The notes: generated from the sequence alone by a model not told the origin. A stretch of DNA of 15,786 nucleotides from Betaproteobacteria bacterium UBA7395 (GCA_002470165.1 DKNF01000149.1:1-15786); one strand, 5' to 3'. Counted from the stretch's first letter, positions 8,179 through 15,786 are shown. Numbers and translations are program-made.

Positions 8179-9855
8179 ATGGAATCTTTTGCTCAACTTT
8201 TTGAAGAATCCCTGGCTCGCCAGGAAATGCGTCAAGGCGAAGTCATCACTGCAGAAGTGGTGCTCATCGACCACAATTTCGTTGTGGTCAATGCCGGCCT
8301 GAAATCCGAATCCTACGTTCCCGTAGAAGAATTCCTGAACGACCAGGGTGAAGTTGAAGTCGCCGTCGGCGATTTCGTCCAGGTCGCCATCGAAATGCTG
8401 GAAGACGGCTATGGTTCGACCCGTCTGTCCCGCGATCGCGCCAAGCGCATCGCCTCCTGGAACTTCCTCGAGCAAGCCCTCAACGACGGAGCCCTGGTTT
8501 CCGGCACCATCACCGGCAAGGTCAAGGGTGGTCTCACCGTCATGTCCAACGGCGTCCGTGCCTTCCTTCCGGGATCGCTGGTCGACATGCGTCCGGTCAA
8601 GGACACCACGCCGTACGAAGGCAAGACCATGGAGTTCAAGGTCATCAAGCTTGACCGCAAGCGTAACAACGTCGTCCTGTCCCGTCGTGCCGTCCTCGAA
8701 GCGACCGCCGACAAGGATCGCGAAAAGCTGATGGAAAACCTCAAGGAAGGTGCCACCGTCAAGGGTATCGTCAAGAACATCACCGACTACGGCGCATTCG
8801 TCGACCTGGGCGGCATCGATGGTCTGCTGCACATCACCGACCTGGCCTGGCGCCGTGTCCGTCACCCGAGCGAAGTGCTCAACGTCGGTGACGAAGTGAC
8901 CGCCAAGATCCTCAAGTTCGACGCCGAGAAGAACCGCGTCTCGCTGGGCATGAAGCAGTTGGGCGACGATCCGTGGGTCGGTATTGCTCGCCGTTACCCG
9001 GCCGGCACCCGCCTGTTCGGCAAGGTCACCAACCTGACCGATTACGGCGGCTTCGTCGAAATCGAACAGGGCATCGAAGGCCTGGTGCACGTCTCCGAAA
9101 TGGACTGGACCAACAAGAACGTCCACCCGTCCAAGGTTGTTTCGCTCGGCGACGAAGTCGAAGTCATGATCCTGGAAATCGACGAAGAGCGTCGCCGTAT
9201 CTCGCTGGGCATGAAGCAGTGCCAGGCGAATCCGTGGGACGAGTTCGCGATGAACCACAAGAAGGGCGACAAGGTGAAGGGCGCGATCAAGTCGATCACC
9301 GACTTCGGTATCTTCATCGGCCTGCCTGGTGGCATCGACGGTCTGGTTCACCTGTCCGACCTGTCCTGGTCCGCGACCGGCGAAGAAGCCATCCGCAACT
9401 TCAAGAAGGGTGACGAAGTTGAAGCCGTGGTTCTCGGCATCGACGTCGAGAAGGAGCGTATCTCCCTGGGCATCAAGCAGCTCGACGGAGACCCGTACGC
9501 CAACTTCATCGCTACCCACGAGAAGAACAGCATCGTTCGCGGCACCGTCAAGTCGGTCGACGCACGTGGTGCCGTGGTCACGCTGGACGGCGAGAACGAA
9601 GCCTACCTGCGCGCCTCCGAGTTCTCCCGCGAGCGTACCGAAGACCTGTCCCAGCACCTGAAGGTGGGCGACGAGATCGAAGCCATGATCATCAACGTGG
9701 ATCGCAAGACCCGTGGCATCAATCTGTCCATCAAGGCCAAGGATCAAGCCGAGCAGCACGAAGCCATGCAGAAGTTCTCTGCCGACACTTCCGCTGCCAC
9801 CGGTACGACCAACCTGGGTGCCCTGCTCAAGGCCAAGCTGAACCAGCAAGGCTGA
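8179..9855 (+). CDS. rpsA: 30S ribosomal protein S1
   Basis: A 558-residue protein (E. coli S1 has 557) with six S1/OB-fold RNA-binding repeats at about residues 21-86, 105-170, 191-259, 276-346, 363-433 and 450-519. The repeats show the family pattern, for example [20 protein letters not shown] and [20 protein letters not shown], each ending in RxSLGxKQ. S1 sits on the 30S subunit and binds mRNA leaders to help start translation, especially on mRNAs with weak Shine-Dalgarno sequences; several genes in this window are of that kind. The N-terminal [12 protein letters not shown] is the usual S1 start that contacts the ribosome. AAGGA at 8162-8166 is 12 bases before the ATG, rather distant. Codon use is more biased (uniform CTG, AAG, GTC, CGT) than in the upstream glycan genes, as expected for a highly expressed gene. 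The 51-base gap from aroA-cmk suggests co-transcription, perhaps with an extra promoter not identified here. Confidence 0.98.
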   Translation: MESFAQLFEESLARQEMRQGEVITAEVVLIDHNFVVVNAGLKSESYVPVEEFLNDQGEVEVAVGDFVQVAIEMLEDGYGSTRLSRDRAKRIASWNFLEQALNDGALVSGTITGKVKGGLTVMSNGVRAFLPGSLVDMRPVKDTTPYEGKTMEFKVIKLDRKRNNVVLSRRAVLEATADKDREKLMENLKEGATVKGIVKNITDYGAFVDLGGIDGLLHITDLAWRRVRHPSEVLNVGDEVTAKILKFDAEKNRVSLGMKQLGDDPWVGIARRYPAGTRLFGKVTNLTDYGGFVEIEQGIEGLVHVSEMDWTNKNVHPSKVVSLGDEVEVMILEIDEERRRISLGMKQCQANPWDEFAMNHKKGDKVKGAIKSITDFGIFIGLPGGIDGLVHLSDLSWSATGEEAIRNFKKGDEVEAVVLGIDVEKERISLGIKQLDGDPYANFIATHEKNSIVRGTVKSVDARGAVVTLDGENEAYLRASEFSRERTEDLSQHLKVGDEIEAMIINVDRKTRGINLSIKAKDQAEQHEAMQKFSADTSAATGTTNLGALLKAKLNQQG

Positions 9856-9867
9856 TAGGCAGGCGAC

Positions 9868-10152
9868 ATGACCAAATCCGAGCTCATCGCCCGGCTGGCG
9901 GAACGCTTTCCGCAGTTGGTGGCGAAAGATGCCGATTTCGCAGTCAAGATGATTCTCGATGCGATGTCCGAAGCGCTGGTGCGCGGGGACCGCATCGAGA
10001 TCCGCGGATTCGGCAGCTTCGCGCTCAACTATCGGCCACCGCGCGTTGGACGTAACCCGAAGTCCGGGGAAAAGGTCAGCGTGCCGGCAAAGTGGGTTCC
10101 CCACTTCAAGGCCGGCAAGGAATTGCGCGAGCGGGTCGATCAGTCGATCTAA
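9868..10152 (+). CDS. ihfB: Integration host factor subunit beta
   Basis: A 94-residue HU/IHF-family DNA-bending protein, the size of E. coli IHF-beta (94 residues). The DNA-contacting arm region is clear: [20 protein letters not shown], followed by [21 protein letters not shown] in two parts at about residues 66-86. The RPPRxGRNP sequence with the prolines at the arm tip and VPHFK distinguish the beta subunit from HU and support the specific call. It pairs with IHF-alpha, encoded elsewhere, to bend DNA at specific sites in transcription, replication and recombination. It starts 12 bases after the rpsA stop with AGGCAGG at 9857-9863, matching the conserved rpsA-ihfB pair of proteobacteria. 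A terminator-like hairpin follows 30 bases after the stop. Confidence 0.97.
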   Translation: MTKSELIARLAERFPQLVAKDADFAVKMILDAMSEALVRGDRIEIRGFGSFALNYRPPRVGRNPKSGEKVSVPAKWVPHFKAGKELRERVDQSI

Positions 10153-10181
10153 AGCCGGGCTTGGCCCAATGTGGTAGATTC

Positions 10182-10208
10182 GGGGCAGTGAATTTCACTG
10201 CCCCTTTT
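10182..10208 (+). terminator. Intrinsic-terminator-like hairpin after ihfB
   Basis: GGGGCAGTG (10182-10190), loop AATTT, CACTGCCCC (10196-10204), then TTTT (10205-10208). The nine-base GC-rich arms are perfectly complementary, and the symmetry extends two more bases each side of the loop, making a 23-base palindrome. It would end the aroA-cmk/rpsA/ihfB transcript. Since only 11 bases separate it from the lapA ATG, it may also act as an attenuator on lapAB. The T-run is short, so efficiency may be partial. Confidence 0.8.
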
Positions 10209-10219
10209 CATTGAATGTC

Positions 10220-10507
10220 ATGACAGCGCTTACCTGGTTCCTGCGTTTCATCATCTTCGCCTTTCTGGTCGTCTTTGCCGTCCAGAATACGGCACCGGTC
10301 ACCCTGAACCTGGTGCTCGACTATCAGTGGCAGACGCCGCTGGTCATCCTGCTGCTGGTCTTTTTTGCCGGCGGCGCCATTCTTGGCGTGCTGTCGCTGG
10401 TCGGCGTGGTTTTCCGCCAGCGTCGCGAACTTTCCCGACTCCGGCGCGCCGCAGGCAAGGCCGAGCCAGCCGCACCCGTTCTGCCCGACGTGCCTCCCCC
10501 GCAATGA
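10220..10507 (+). CDS. lapA: LPS assembly protein LapA (DUF1049 membrane protein)
   Basis: A small inner-membrane protein of 95 residues from ATG 10220. It has two hydrophobic helices: FLRFIIFAFLVVFAVQN near the N-terminus and TPLVILLLVFFAGGAILGVL in the middle, split by the family's NTAPVTLNLV-like segment. A basic cytoplasmic tail (RQRRELSRLRRAAG) and a Pro/Ala-rich end follow. This two-helix layout and its position just before lapB identify it. In E. coli LapA is the partner of LapB in LPS assembly. An in-frame TTG at 10211 would add three residues, but neither start has a visible Shine-Dalgarno, so the ATG is preferred. Its stop overlaps the lapB start (ATGA). No convincing promoter was found between the hairpin and the gene. 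Confidence 0.88.
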   Translation: MTALTWFLRFIIFAFLVVFAVQNTAPVTLNLVLDYQWQTPLVILLLVFFAGGAILGVLSLVGVVFRQRRELSRLRRAAGKAEPAAPVLPDVPPPQ

Positions 10508-11676
10508 ACGATATCTTCGAATACTGGCAACTCCTGCTGGTCCCGGTGTTTTTCGCCGTCGGCTGGATGGCCGCGCGCATCGACATGCGCCAGGTGGTGC
10601 ACGAATCGCGTGCCCTGCCACGCTCCTATTTCAAGGGCCTGAATTTCCTGCTCAACGAGCAGCCGGACAAGGCCATCGACTCCTTCCTCGAAGTCGCCAA
10701 GGTCGATTCGCAGACTGTCGAGCTGCACTTCGCGCTCGGCAACCTGTTCCGCCGTCGCGGCGAGACCGAGCGGGCCATCCGCATGCACCAGAACCTGCTG
10801 GGGCTGCCGGATATCGAGGAAAAGCACCGGCTGCAAGCCATGGTCGAACTCGGCCAGGACTTCCTCAAGGCCGGCCTGCTCGACCGGGCCGAGGAAATTT
10901 TCAACAAACTGGTCGGCACGGCGCGCGATGCCGACGCCAAGCGCTCGCTGCTGGAAATCTATCAGGTCGGTAAAGAATGGCAGAAAGCCATCGATATCGC
11001 CCGCGAACTGCCCGATCTGGCTTCGCACAAGGAAATCGCCGAGTACTATTGCGAACTCGCCGCCGGCGAAATCATGCGCTCGCGCAGCGATTCGGCGCGC
11101 AGCTACCTGGAAGTGGCGATGCAGGAGAACCGCAAGTGCGTTCGCGCCAGCATGCTGCTCGGCGACCTGCTTGCTCAGGAAGGCCGGACCGAAGAGGCGA
11201 TTGCCGTCTGGCAGGGCATCGAACAGCAGGATCCCGCTTACTTGTCGCTGGTCGCCCAGCGCCTGCTCGACGCCTACCTGAAGCTGTCGCGCCGCGACGA
11301 AGGCATCGCGCTGCTCAGCGGTTATCTCGAACACTATCCCTCGCTCGATCTGCTCGACGTGGTCTATCAACTGGTGCTCGAAGGTCAGGGCAACGAAGCG
11401 GCCTACCGGCTGGTGCGGGCCGAGTTGCAGCGCAATCCGACCCTGCTCGGCCTGGAGAAGCTGATGAGCGCCCGCCTGCCGCTGGCTTCGCCGGAGGTGC
11501 GCGGCGATGTCGAACTGGCCAAGACCATCGTCCAGGGCTATACCCGCCGCCTGTCGCGCTATCGGTGCAATAATTGCGGCTTCAAGGCGCGCCAGTTCTA
11601 CTGGCGCTGCCCGGCCTGCGGCGGCTGGGAAACCAATCCGCCGCGTCGCGGCGAAGAATTCGATCAATCCCTGTAG
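10504..11676 (+). CDS. lapB: LPS assembly protein LapB (YciM), TPR protein with rubredoxin-like zinc site
   Basis: A 390-residue protein (E. coli LapB has 389). It begins with a single N-terminal membrane anchor (YWQLLLVPVFFAVGWMAARI), then RSYFKGLNFLLNEQPDKAID, the LapB family start of the TPR array. A run of tetratricopeptide repeats fills about residues 35-340, for example LHFALGNLFRRRGETERAIR. The C-terminus has two CxxC pairs, CNNCGF and CPACGGW, forming the rubredoxin-type metal site, which is intact. In E. coli LapB works with FtsH to control degradation of LpxC and so the rate of LPS synthesis. The frame is open upstream inside lapA, but ATG 10504, with a 4-base overlap and the conserved N-terminus, is the start. 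No Shine-Dalgarno is visible, pointing to translational coupling with lapA. Confidence 0.96.
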   Translation: MNDIFEYWQLLLVPVFFAVGWMAARIDMRQVVHESRALPRSYFKGLNFLLNEQPDKAIDSFLEVAKVDSQTVELHFALGNLFRRRGETERAIRMHQNLLGLPDIEEKHRLQAMVELGQDFLKAGLLDRAEEIFNKLVGTARDADAKRSLLEIYQVGKEWQKAIDIARELPDLASHKEIAEYYCELAAGEIMRSRSDSARSYLEVAMQENRKCVRASMLLGDLLAQEGRTEEAIAVWQGIEQQDPAYLSLVAQRLLDAYLKLSRRDEGIALLSGYLEHYPSLDLLDVVYQLVLEGQGNEAAYRLVRAELQRNPTLLGLEKLMSARLPLASPEVRGDVELAKTIVQGYTRRLSRYRCNNCGFKARQFYWRCPACGGWETNPPRRGEEFDQSL

Positions 11677-11683
11677 GACTTCG

Positions 11684-12610
11684 ATGCTGGAAAAACTCAC
11701 GCAGGTCCGCCTGCTCGTCGTCGGCGACGTGATGCTGGACCGCTACTGGTTCGGCGACGTCAGCCGGATTTCGCCGGAAGCGCCGGTGCCGGTGGTCAAG
11801 GTCGAGCGCATGGAAGAGCGCCTCGGCGGTGCTGCCAACGTTGCCCGCAATGCCGCTTCGCTCGGTGCCAGGACGACCCTGCTGTCGGTCGTCGGCGACG
11901 ACGATGCCGGCCGCGCCCTCAAGCGCCTGCTGGCCGAAGGAGAGATTGCCTCCGACCTGCAGATCGACCGCGACATCGACACCACGGTCAAGCTGCGCGT
12001 CATCGGTCGCCAGCAGCAATTGCTGCGCATCGATTTCGAGACCACGCCGTCGCATGAAATCCTGCAGGCCAAGCTCGCCGAATTCGAGCGCCGCCTGGCC
12101 GATTGCGACATCGTCATCCTGTCCGACTACGGCAAGGGTGGCCTGACCCACATCGCCGAGATGATCCGTCTCGCCCGTGCCGCCGCCAAACCCGTACTGG
12201 TCGATCCCAAGGGCGACGAGTGGGGCAAATACGCCGGGGCAACCGTGATCACCCCGAACCGATCCGAACTGCGCGACGTCGTTGGTCGCTGGTCGTCGGA
12301 CGCCGAACTGTTCGCCAAGGCGGAAAAACTGCGTGGCGAACTCGGTCTCGAAGCCCTCCTGGTCACCCGTAGCGAGGAAGGCATGACGCTCTTCGCCGAC
12401 GGCCAGACCTTCCACCAGGCCGCGCAGGCCCGCGAAGTCTTCGACGTTTCCGGTGCCGGCGATACCGTCATCGCCACCTTGGCCGTGATGCTCGCCGCCG
12501 GCGCCGACTGGGCCGAGGCCATCCGGATCGCCAACATCGCCGCCGGCATTGTCGTCGGCAAACTGGGTACCGCCGTCGTCACCCGCGACGAAATCGCGGG
12601 CGCCCTGTAA
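11684..12610 (+). CDS. hldA: D-glycero-beta-D-manno-heptose-7-phosphate kinase (RfaE domain I)
   Basis: A 308-residue PfkB/ribokinase-family sugar kinase equal to the N-terminal half of E. coli HldE. It phosphorylates heptose-7-phosphate at C1 in ADP-heptose synthesis for the LPS core. Visible motifs are VVGDVMLDRYWFG at the N-terminus, RLGGAANVARNAASLGA (first PfkB signature), LRIDFE, and DVSGAGDTVIATLAV (second signature; GAGD 257-260 with Asp260 as catalytic base). The nucleotidyltransferase domain found at the end of E. coli HldE is absent, so a separate HldC/RfaE2 should be encoded elsewhere; this split is common in betaproteobacteria. The frame is open upstream within lapB, but ATG 11684 with AGGA 5 bases before it fits, 7 bases after the lapB stop. 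It is followed by hldD, supporting the pathway role. Confidence 0.95.
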   Translation: MLEKLTQVRLLVVGDVMLDRYWFGDVSRISPEAPVPVVKVERMEERLGGAANVARNAASLGARTTLLSVVGDDDAGRALKRLLAEGEIASDLQIDRDIDTTVKLRVIGRQQQLLRIDFETTPSHEILQAKLAEFERRLADCDIVILSDYGKGGLTHIAEMIRLARAAAKPVLVDPKGDEWGKYAGATVITPNRSELRDVVGRWSSDAELFAKAEKLRGELGLEALLVTRSEEGMTLFADGQTFHQAAQAREVFDVSGAGDTVIATLAVMLAAGADWAEAIRIANIAAGIVVGKLGTAVVTRDEIAGAL

Positions 12611-12619
12611 GGAGAAGGC
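12608..12619 (+). promoter_or_regulatory. Strong ribosome binding site of hldD overlapping the hldA stop
   Basis: TAAGGAG (12608-12614) gives a near-perfect Shine-Dalgarno 5 bases before ATG 12620, and its first three bases are the hldA stop codon. It is the best Shine-Dalgarno sequence seen in this operon, where the genes on either side mostly have weak ones. Confidence 0.8.
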
Positions 12620-13618
12620 ATGAAAACCATCGTCACCGGCGCCGCCGGATTTATCGGTTCCAACATCGTCAAGGCGCTCAACGAGCGCGGCGTGACCAAG
12701 ATCATCGCCGTCGACAACCTGAGCAAGGCCGAGAAGTTCAAGAACCTGATCGATTGCGACATCGTCGATTACATCGACAAGCAGGACTTCATCGAGCGCA
12801 TCCAGGCCGGTCATTTCGACGGCGATGTCGAAGCCATCTTCCACGAGGGTGCCTGCTCCGACACCATGGAAACCGACGGCCGCTACATGATGGAGAACAA
12901 TTTCCGTTACTCCAGCATCCTGCTCGACTGGTGCCTCGATCAGGATGTGCAGTTCCTCTATGCCTCGTCGGCGGCGACCTATGGCGCCTCCAGCGTCTTC
13001 CGCGAGGAGCGCGAGTTCGAGGGGCCGCTCAATGTTTACGGCTACTCCAAGTTCCTGTTCGACCAGATCGTCCGCAAGCGCCTGGCCAAGGAGCCGTCGT
13101 CGCAGATCGTCGGCTTCCGCTACTTCAATGTCTATGGTCCGCGCGAGAACCACAAGGGACGCATGGCCTCGGTGGCCTTCCACAACTTCAACCAGTTCCG
13201 CGCCGGCGGCAAGGTCAAGCTGTTCGAGGGCTCGCACGGTTACGAGAACGGCGGTCAGATGCGCGACTTCGTCTTCGTCGGCGATGTGGCCAAGGTCAAT
13301 CTGTTCTTCCTCGACCATCCGGAAAAGTCCGGCATCTTCAACCTCGGCTCGGGGCGTGCGCAAAGCTTCAACGACGTCGCCGTGGCCGCGGTCAACGGCT
13401 GCCGCAAGGCCAAGGGCGAAGCGCCGCTCGGTCTGGCGGAACTCCGGGCACAGGGTTTGCTCGAATACATCGCCTTCCCCGAAGCCTTGAAGGGCAAGTA
13501 CCAGGCGTTCACGCAGGCGGATCTGACCAAGCTGCGCGACGCCGGCTACGACGCGCCGATGGCGACGGTCGAGGAGGGCGTTTCCCAATATATCGACTGG
13601 TTGCAAGCCCATGTATAA
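12620..13618 (+). CDS. hldD: ADP-L-glycero-D-manno-heptose 6-epimerase
   Basis: A 332-residue extended SDR that inverts C6 of ADP-D,D-heptose to give ADP-L,D-heptose, the donor for the LPS inner core. The N-terminus [20 protein letters not shown] holds the NADP loop (GAAGFIG 7-13). Further on are [15 protein letters not shown], a signature specific to HldD, SSAATYG (116-122) and the catalytic YGYSK (Y140, K144). [17 protein letters not shown] and [15 protein letters not shown] are also HldD-like. Length agrees with known HldD (about 310-330). It begins 9 bases after hldA and overlaps cysM by 8 bases at the end. Together with hldA it covers two steps of the heptose pathway; gmhA, gmhB and hldC are not in the window. 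Confidence 0.97.
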   Translation: MKTIVTGAAGFIGSNIVKALNERGVTKIIAVDNLSKAEKFKNLIDCDIVDYIDKQDFIERIQAGHFDGDVEAIFHEGACSDTMETDGRYMMENNFRYSSILLDWCLDQDVQFLYASSAATYGASSVFREEREFEGPLNVYGYSKFLFDQIVRKRLAKEPSSQIVGFRYFNVYGPRENHKGRMASVAFHNFNQFRAGGKVKLFEGSHGYENGGQMRDFVFVGDVAKVNLFFLDHPEKSGIFNLGSGRAQSFNDVAVAAVNGCRKAKGEAPLGLAELRAQGLLEYIAFPEALKGKYQAFTQADLTKLRDAGYDAPMATVEEGVSQYIDWLQAHV

Positions 13619-14510
13619 AACCCTGCAGGATTTTGTCGGAAACACGCCGCTGGTTCGCCTGCAGCGCATTCCCGGCGCTGACAACGAACGCCGCGGCAAC
13701 GTCATCCTGGCCAAGCTCGAAGGCAACAACCCGGCCGGTTCGGTCAAGGATCGGCCGGCGCTGTCGATGATCCAGCGCGCCGAGGCGCGCGGCGATATCA
13801 AGCCGGGCGACACGCTGATCGAGGCGACTTCCGGCAACACCGGCATCGCGCTGGCCATGGCGGCGGCGATCAAGGGCTACAAGATGATCCTGGTGATGCC
13901 CGAGAACCAGAGCATCGAGCGTCGCCAGAGCATGCGCGCCTACGGCGCCGAACTGGTACTGACGCCCAAGGACGGCGGTATGGAACTGTGCCGCGACGTC
14001 GCCGAACGCATGCGCGACGAAGGCAAGGGCATCATCCTCGACCAGTTCGCCAACCCGGACAACCCGGTCGCCCACTACGAAGGCACCGGTCCGGAAATCT
14101 GGCGCGACACCAACGGCCGCATCACCCATTTCGTTTCCAGCATGGGCACCACCGGCACCATCATGGGCACCAGTCGCTACCTCAAGGAAATGAACCCGGC
14201 GATCACCATCGTCGGTTGCCAGCCGGAAGACGGCAGCCAGATTCCTGGCATCCGCAAATGGCCGGAAGCCTACCTGCCGAAGATCTACGCGCCGACCAAT
14301 GTCGACCGCATCGAATACGTCAGCCAGGCCGACGCCGAGGCGATGACCCGGCGGCTCGCCGTCGAGGAAGGCATCTTCGCCGGCATCTCGTCCGGCGGCG
14401 CACTCGCCGTGGCGCTGCGTCTGGCCCAGACCCTGGAAAACGCGACCATCGTTTCCATCGTCTGCGACCGCGGCGACCGTTACCTGTCGACCGGCGTCTT
14501 CCCTGCATGA
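13611..14510 (+). CDS. cysM: Cysteine synthase B (O-acetylserine sulfhydrylase)
   Basis: A 299-residue PLP enzyme (E. coli CysM has 303). It makes cysteine from O-acetylserine and sulfide, and the CysM isozyme can also use thiosulfate. Visible parts are [13 protein letters not shown], the Schiff-base lysine in [12 protein letters not shown] (K46), [12 protein letters not shown] with the SGNTG phosphate/substrate loop (74-78), [15 protein letters not shown] and the C-terminal [12 protein letters not shown]. The [11 protein letters not shown] sequence and short length favour CysM over CysK. It begins inside the end of hldD (8-base overlap) and ends in an ATGA overlap with the exonuclease gene, so it is probably translated as part of this envelope operon. 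No strong Shine-Dalgarno is visible. A link between cysteine synthesis and heptose synthesis is not obvious; co-location may be historical. Confidence 0.95.
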   Translation: MYKTLQDFVGNTPLVRLQRIPGADNERRGNVILAKLEGNNPAGSVKDRPALSMIQRAEARGDIKPGDTLIEATSGNTGIALAMAAAIKGYKMILVMPENQSIERRQSMRAYGAELVLTPKDGGMELCRDVAERMRDEGKGIILDQFANPDNPVAHYEGTGPEIWRDTNGRITHFVSSMGTTGTIMGTSRYLKEMNPAITIVGCQPEDGSQIPGIRKWPEAYLPKIYAPTNVDRIEYVSQADAEAMTRRLAVEEGIFAGISSGGALAVALRLAQTLENATIVSIVCDRGDRYLSTGVFPA

Positions 14511-15292
14511 AGCCGGTTCTCGTCTTCGATATCGAGACCATTCCCGATGTGCCGGGGCTGCGCCGGATCAACGATCTGCCGGCCGAACTGTCCGACGCCG
14601 AAGTCGCCGAACTCGCTTTCCAGCAGCGCCGGGCGAAGAGCGGCAACGACTTCCTGCCGCTGCACCTGCAGCGCATCGTCGCCATCTCCTGCGTACTGCG
14701 CACGCTTGAAGGCTTCAAGGTGTGGTCGCTGGCCGAACCGGACCTCGACGAAGGCGCGATCATCCAGCGTTTCTTCGACGGCATCGAGAAATTCACGCCG
14801 CAGATCATTTCCTGGAACGGCAGTGGCTTCGATCTGCCGGTCCTGCATTACCGCGGTATGCTCCACGGCGTTTCGGCGCCGCGCTACTGGGACATGGGTG
14901 ACGGCGATTACGCCGATTCGCGCGACTTCAAGTGGAACAACTACATCAGCCGCTACCACACCCGTCACCTCGACCTGATGGATCTGCTGGCCCTGTACAA
15001 CGGCCGTGCCAACGCGCCGCTCGACGATCTGGCCAAATTGTTCGGTTTTCCCGGCAAGCTCGGCATGGACGGCAGCAAGGTCTGGGAAGCCTGGCAGGCC
15101 GGACAGGCGGCCGATATCCGCGATTACTGCGAGACCGACGTGGTCAATACCTACCTGGTCTACAACCGTTTCCGGCGCATGCGCGGCGAACTGGCCGCCG
15201 ACGAGGAACTTGCCGAACAGGCCTTCATCAAGGCCCAGCTGGCGAAAATCGATGCTCAGCACTGGCGCGAGTTTCTTGCCGCCTGGCAATGA
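14507..15292 (+). CDS. Predicted 3'-5' exonuclease, DEDDy family (PolB-exonuclease-like)
   Basis: A 261-residue protein resembling the family described as predicted 3'-5' exonuclease related to the exonuclease domain of PolB. All acidic motifs are present: Exo I in VFDIETIPD (D8, E10), Exo II in ISWNGSGFDLPVL (D109) and Exo III in DYCETDVVNTYLVY (Y207 to D211, the YxxxD form that defines DEDDy). HLDLMDLLALYNGRANAPLDD in between is typical of the group. It should bind two metal ions and remove nucleotides from 3' ends; DNA or RNA preference is unknown. The frame is open far upstream within cysM, but ATG 14507 gives the correct N-terminus and a 4-base overlap with cysM. No polymerase domain is attached. 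Cellular role is unknown: repair or RNA trimming are possibilities, not conclusions. Confidence 0.88.
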   Translation: MKPVLVFDIETIPDVPGLRRINDLPAELSDAEVAELAFQQRRAKSGNDFLPLHLQRIVAISCVLRTLEGFKVWSLAEPDLDEGAIIQRFFDGIEKFTPQIISWNGSGFDLPVLHYRGMLHGVSAPRYWDMGDGDYADSRDFKWNNYISRYHTRHLDLMDLLALYNGRANAPLDDLAKLFGFPGKLGMDGSKVWEAWQAGQAADIRDYCETDVVNTYLVYNRFRRMRGELAADEELAEQAFIKAQLAKIDAQHWREFLAAWQ

Positions 15293-15310
15293 TCCCGCGG
15301 TCGAGCAAGC

Positions 15311-15332
15311 TATAATTCCGAGGCTTTTTTTT
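15311..15332 (+). promoter_or_regulatory. Candidate ppa promoter: TATAAT box followed by an eight-T tract
   Basis: A perfect -10 hexamer TATAAT lies at 15311-15316. Transcription would begin near 15322-15324, immediately before eight T residues (15325-15332), and the leader to ATG 15358 would be about 35 bases. No good -35 box is seen at 16-18 bases; TGGCAA at 15284-15289 is too far at 21. The T-tract could also help end the upstream transcript, but no hairpin precedes it. Confidence 0.6.
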
Positions 15333-15357
15333 CAAACTCAATCGCAGAGAGATAATA

Positions 15358-15786
15358 ATGGCGCTTAACGACGTTCCCTCCGGCAAGTCCCTCCCCGACG
15401 ACTTCAACGTGATCATCGAGATCACGGCGCATTCCGACCCGGTCAAGTACGAAGTCGACAAGGACAGCGGTGCCATCTTCGTCGACCGTTTCATGTCGAC
15501 GGCGATGCACTACCCGTGCAACTACGGCTACATCCCGCACACCATCGCCGGCGACGGCGATCCGGTCGACGTGCTGGTGATCAGCCCCTTCCCGCTGCCG
15601 CCGGGCGTCGTCGTCCGCTGCCGTCCGCTGGGTCAGCTGTCGATGACCGACGAAGGTGGCGAGGATGCCAAGCTGCTGGCCGTGCCGGTGTCCAAGCTGA
15701 CCCCGCTGTACAACGACGTCAAGACCTACGAAGACACGCCGGAACTGCTGCGCAAGCAGATTTCGCACTTCTTCGAGCACTACAAG
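15358..15786 (+). CDS. ppa: Inorganic pyrophosphatase (family I), 3' truncated
   Basis: The frame is open to the window end, giving 143 residues of an expected total near 176. It is the soluble family I pyrophosphatase that splits pyrophosphate to two phosphates and so drives polymer and nucleotide-sugar synthesis. The active-site residues line up one position after the E. coli numbering: K30, E32, R44, Y52, Y56, the metal-binding D66, D68 and D71 in DGDPVDVL, D98, D103, K105, and the final visible Y142-K143. [13 protein letters not shown] is also a hallmark. Start ATG 15358 has AGAGAGA at 15346-15352. The missing part is only the C-terminal helix region. A separate unit from the upstream operon, with its own promoter box. 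Confidence 0.97.
   Translation, partial: MALNDVPSGKSLPDDFNVIIEITAHSDPVKYEVDKDSGAIFVDRFMSTAMHYPCNYGYIPHTIAGDGDPVDVLVISPFPLPPGVVVRCRPLGQLSMTDEGGEDAKLLAVPVSKLTPLYNDVKTYEDTPELLRKQISHFFEHYK

Noticed and set aside
8131-10104. A 657-codon open frame on the minus strand opposite rpsA and ihfB
   Set aside because: Its protein is low-complexity (repeated His/Asp/Val/Gly-rich stretches) that mirrors the S1 repeats and biased codons of rpsA. The + strand genes here are certain, and long antisense frames are common in GC-rich DNA.
10152-10181. TAGATT at 10175-10180 as a -10 box for lapA
   Set aside because: No -35 hexamer at 16-18 bases upstream; TTGGCC at 10161 is only 8 bases away. Not enough to call a promoter.
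11582-13873. A 763-codon open frame on the minus strand opposite hldA and hldD
   Set aside because: It spans several sure genes, has no recognisable domain, and has the acidic Asp/Gly/Val-rich composition expected from reading GC-biased codons backward.
15281-15332. Rho-independent terminator for the lapA-exonuclease operon using the T8 tract
   Set aside because: The best stem ending before the T-run (GCCT 15281-15284 with AGGC 15321-15324) is only 4 bp with a loop of 36 bases. The TATAAT inside favours a promoter reading.

Overview
This window looks like the chromosome of a GC-rich betaproteobacterium, most likely Rhodocyclales (Dechloromonas/Azonexus-like). This is inferred from the gene order aroA-cmk, rpsA, ihfB, lapA, lapB, hldA, hldD, cysM, from the single-gene AroA-Cmk fusion, and from protein motifs; no database search was possible. 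Every supported gene is on the + strand and coding density is very high. The first gene is cut at its 5' end and the last at its 3' end.

Region 1 (1-6100) is a surface-glycan cluster of six genes: an extended-SDR sugar epimerase/dehydratase (partial), a GT4 glycosyltransferase, a PglC-type phosphoglycosyl transferase, a PglD-type sugar acetyltransferase, a PglE/DegT-type aminotransferase, and a membrane-anchored PglF/WbpM-type 4,6-dehydratase. All five junctions overlap by 1-8 bases, so this is one translationally coupled unit. The last four genes are a complete set to turn UDP-GlcNAc into UDP-N,N'-diacetylbacillosamine (or a close relative) and load it on undecaprenyl phosphate. The GT4 enzyme would then extend it. 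Their order is that of neisserial pglB-pglC-pglD, with pglB split into two genes. No flippase, polymerase, ligase or oligosaccharyltransferase is visible; these may lie upstream.

Region 2 (6101-10208) is a housekeeping block: an intergenic promoter overlapped by a perfect 8-bp inverted repeat, an aroA-cmk fusion (shikimate pathway plus CMP kinase), rpsA (ribosomal protein S1), ihfB (IHF beta), then a strong intrinsic-terminator-like hairpin.

Region 3 (10209-15292) is an envelope block. lapA and lapB control LPS assembly and LpxC levels, and hldA and hldD make the ADP-heptose precursor of the LPS core. They are followed by cysM (cysteine synthase B) and a DEDDy 3'-5' exonuclease. Most junctions overlap or are under 15 bases, suggesting one operon.

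Region 4 (15293-15786) is a new transcription unit: a perfect TATAAT box, an eight-T tract in the early transcribed region, and the first 143 codons of ppa (inorganic pyrophosphatase).

I found no tRNA, rRNA, insertion sequence, prophage, CRISPR array or toxin-antitoxin pair, and no stretch over 300 bases without a gene. Nothing here is clearly an undescribed system. The points most worth a second look are the split-pgl order, the AroA-Cmk fusion with almost no linker, and the three structured intergenic regions.
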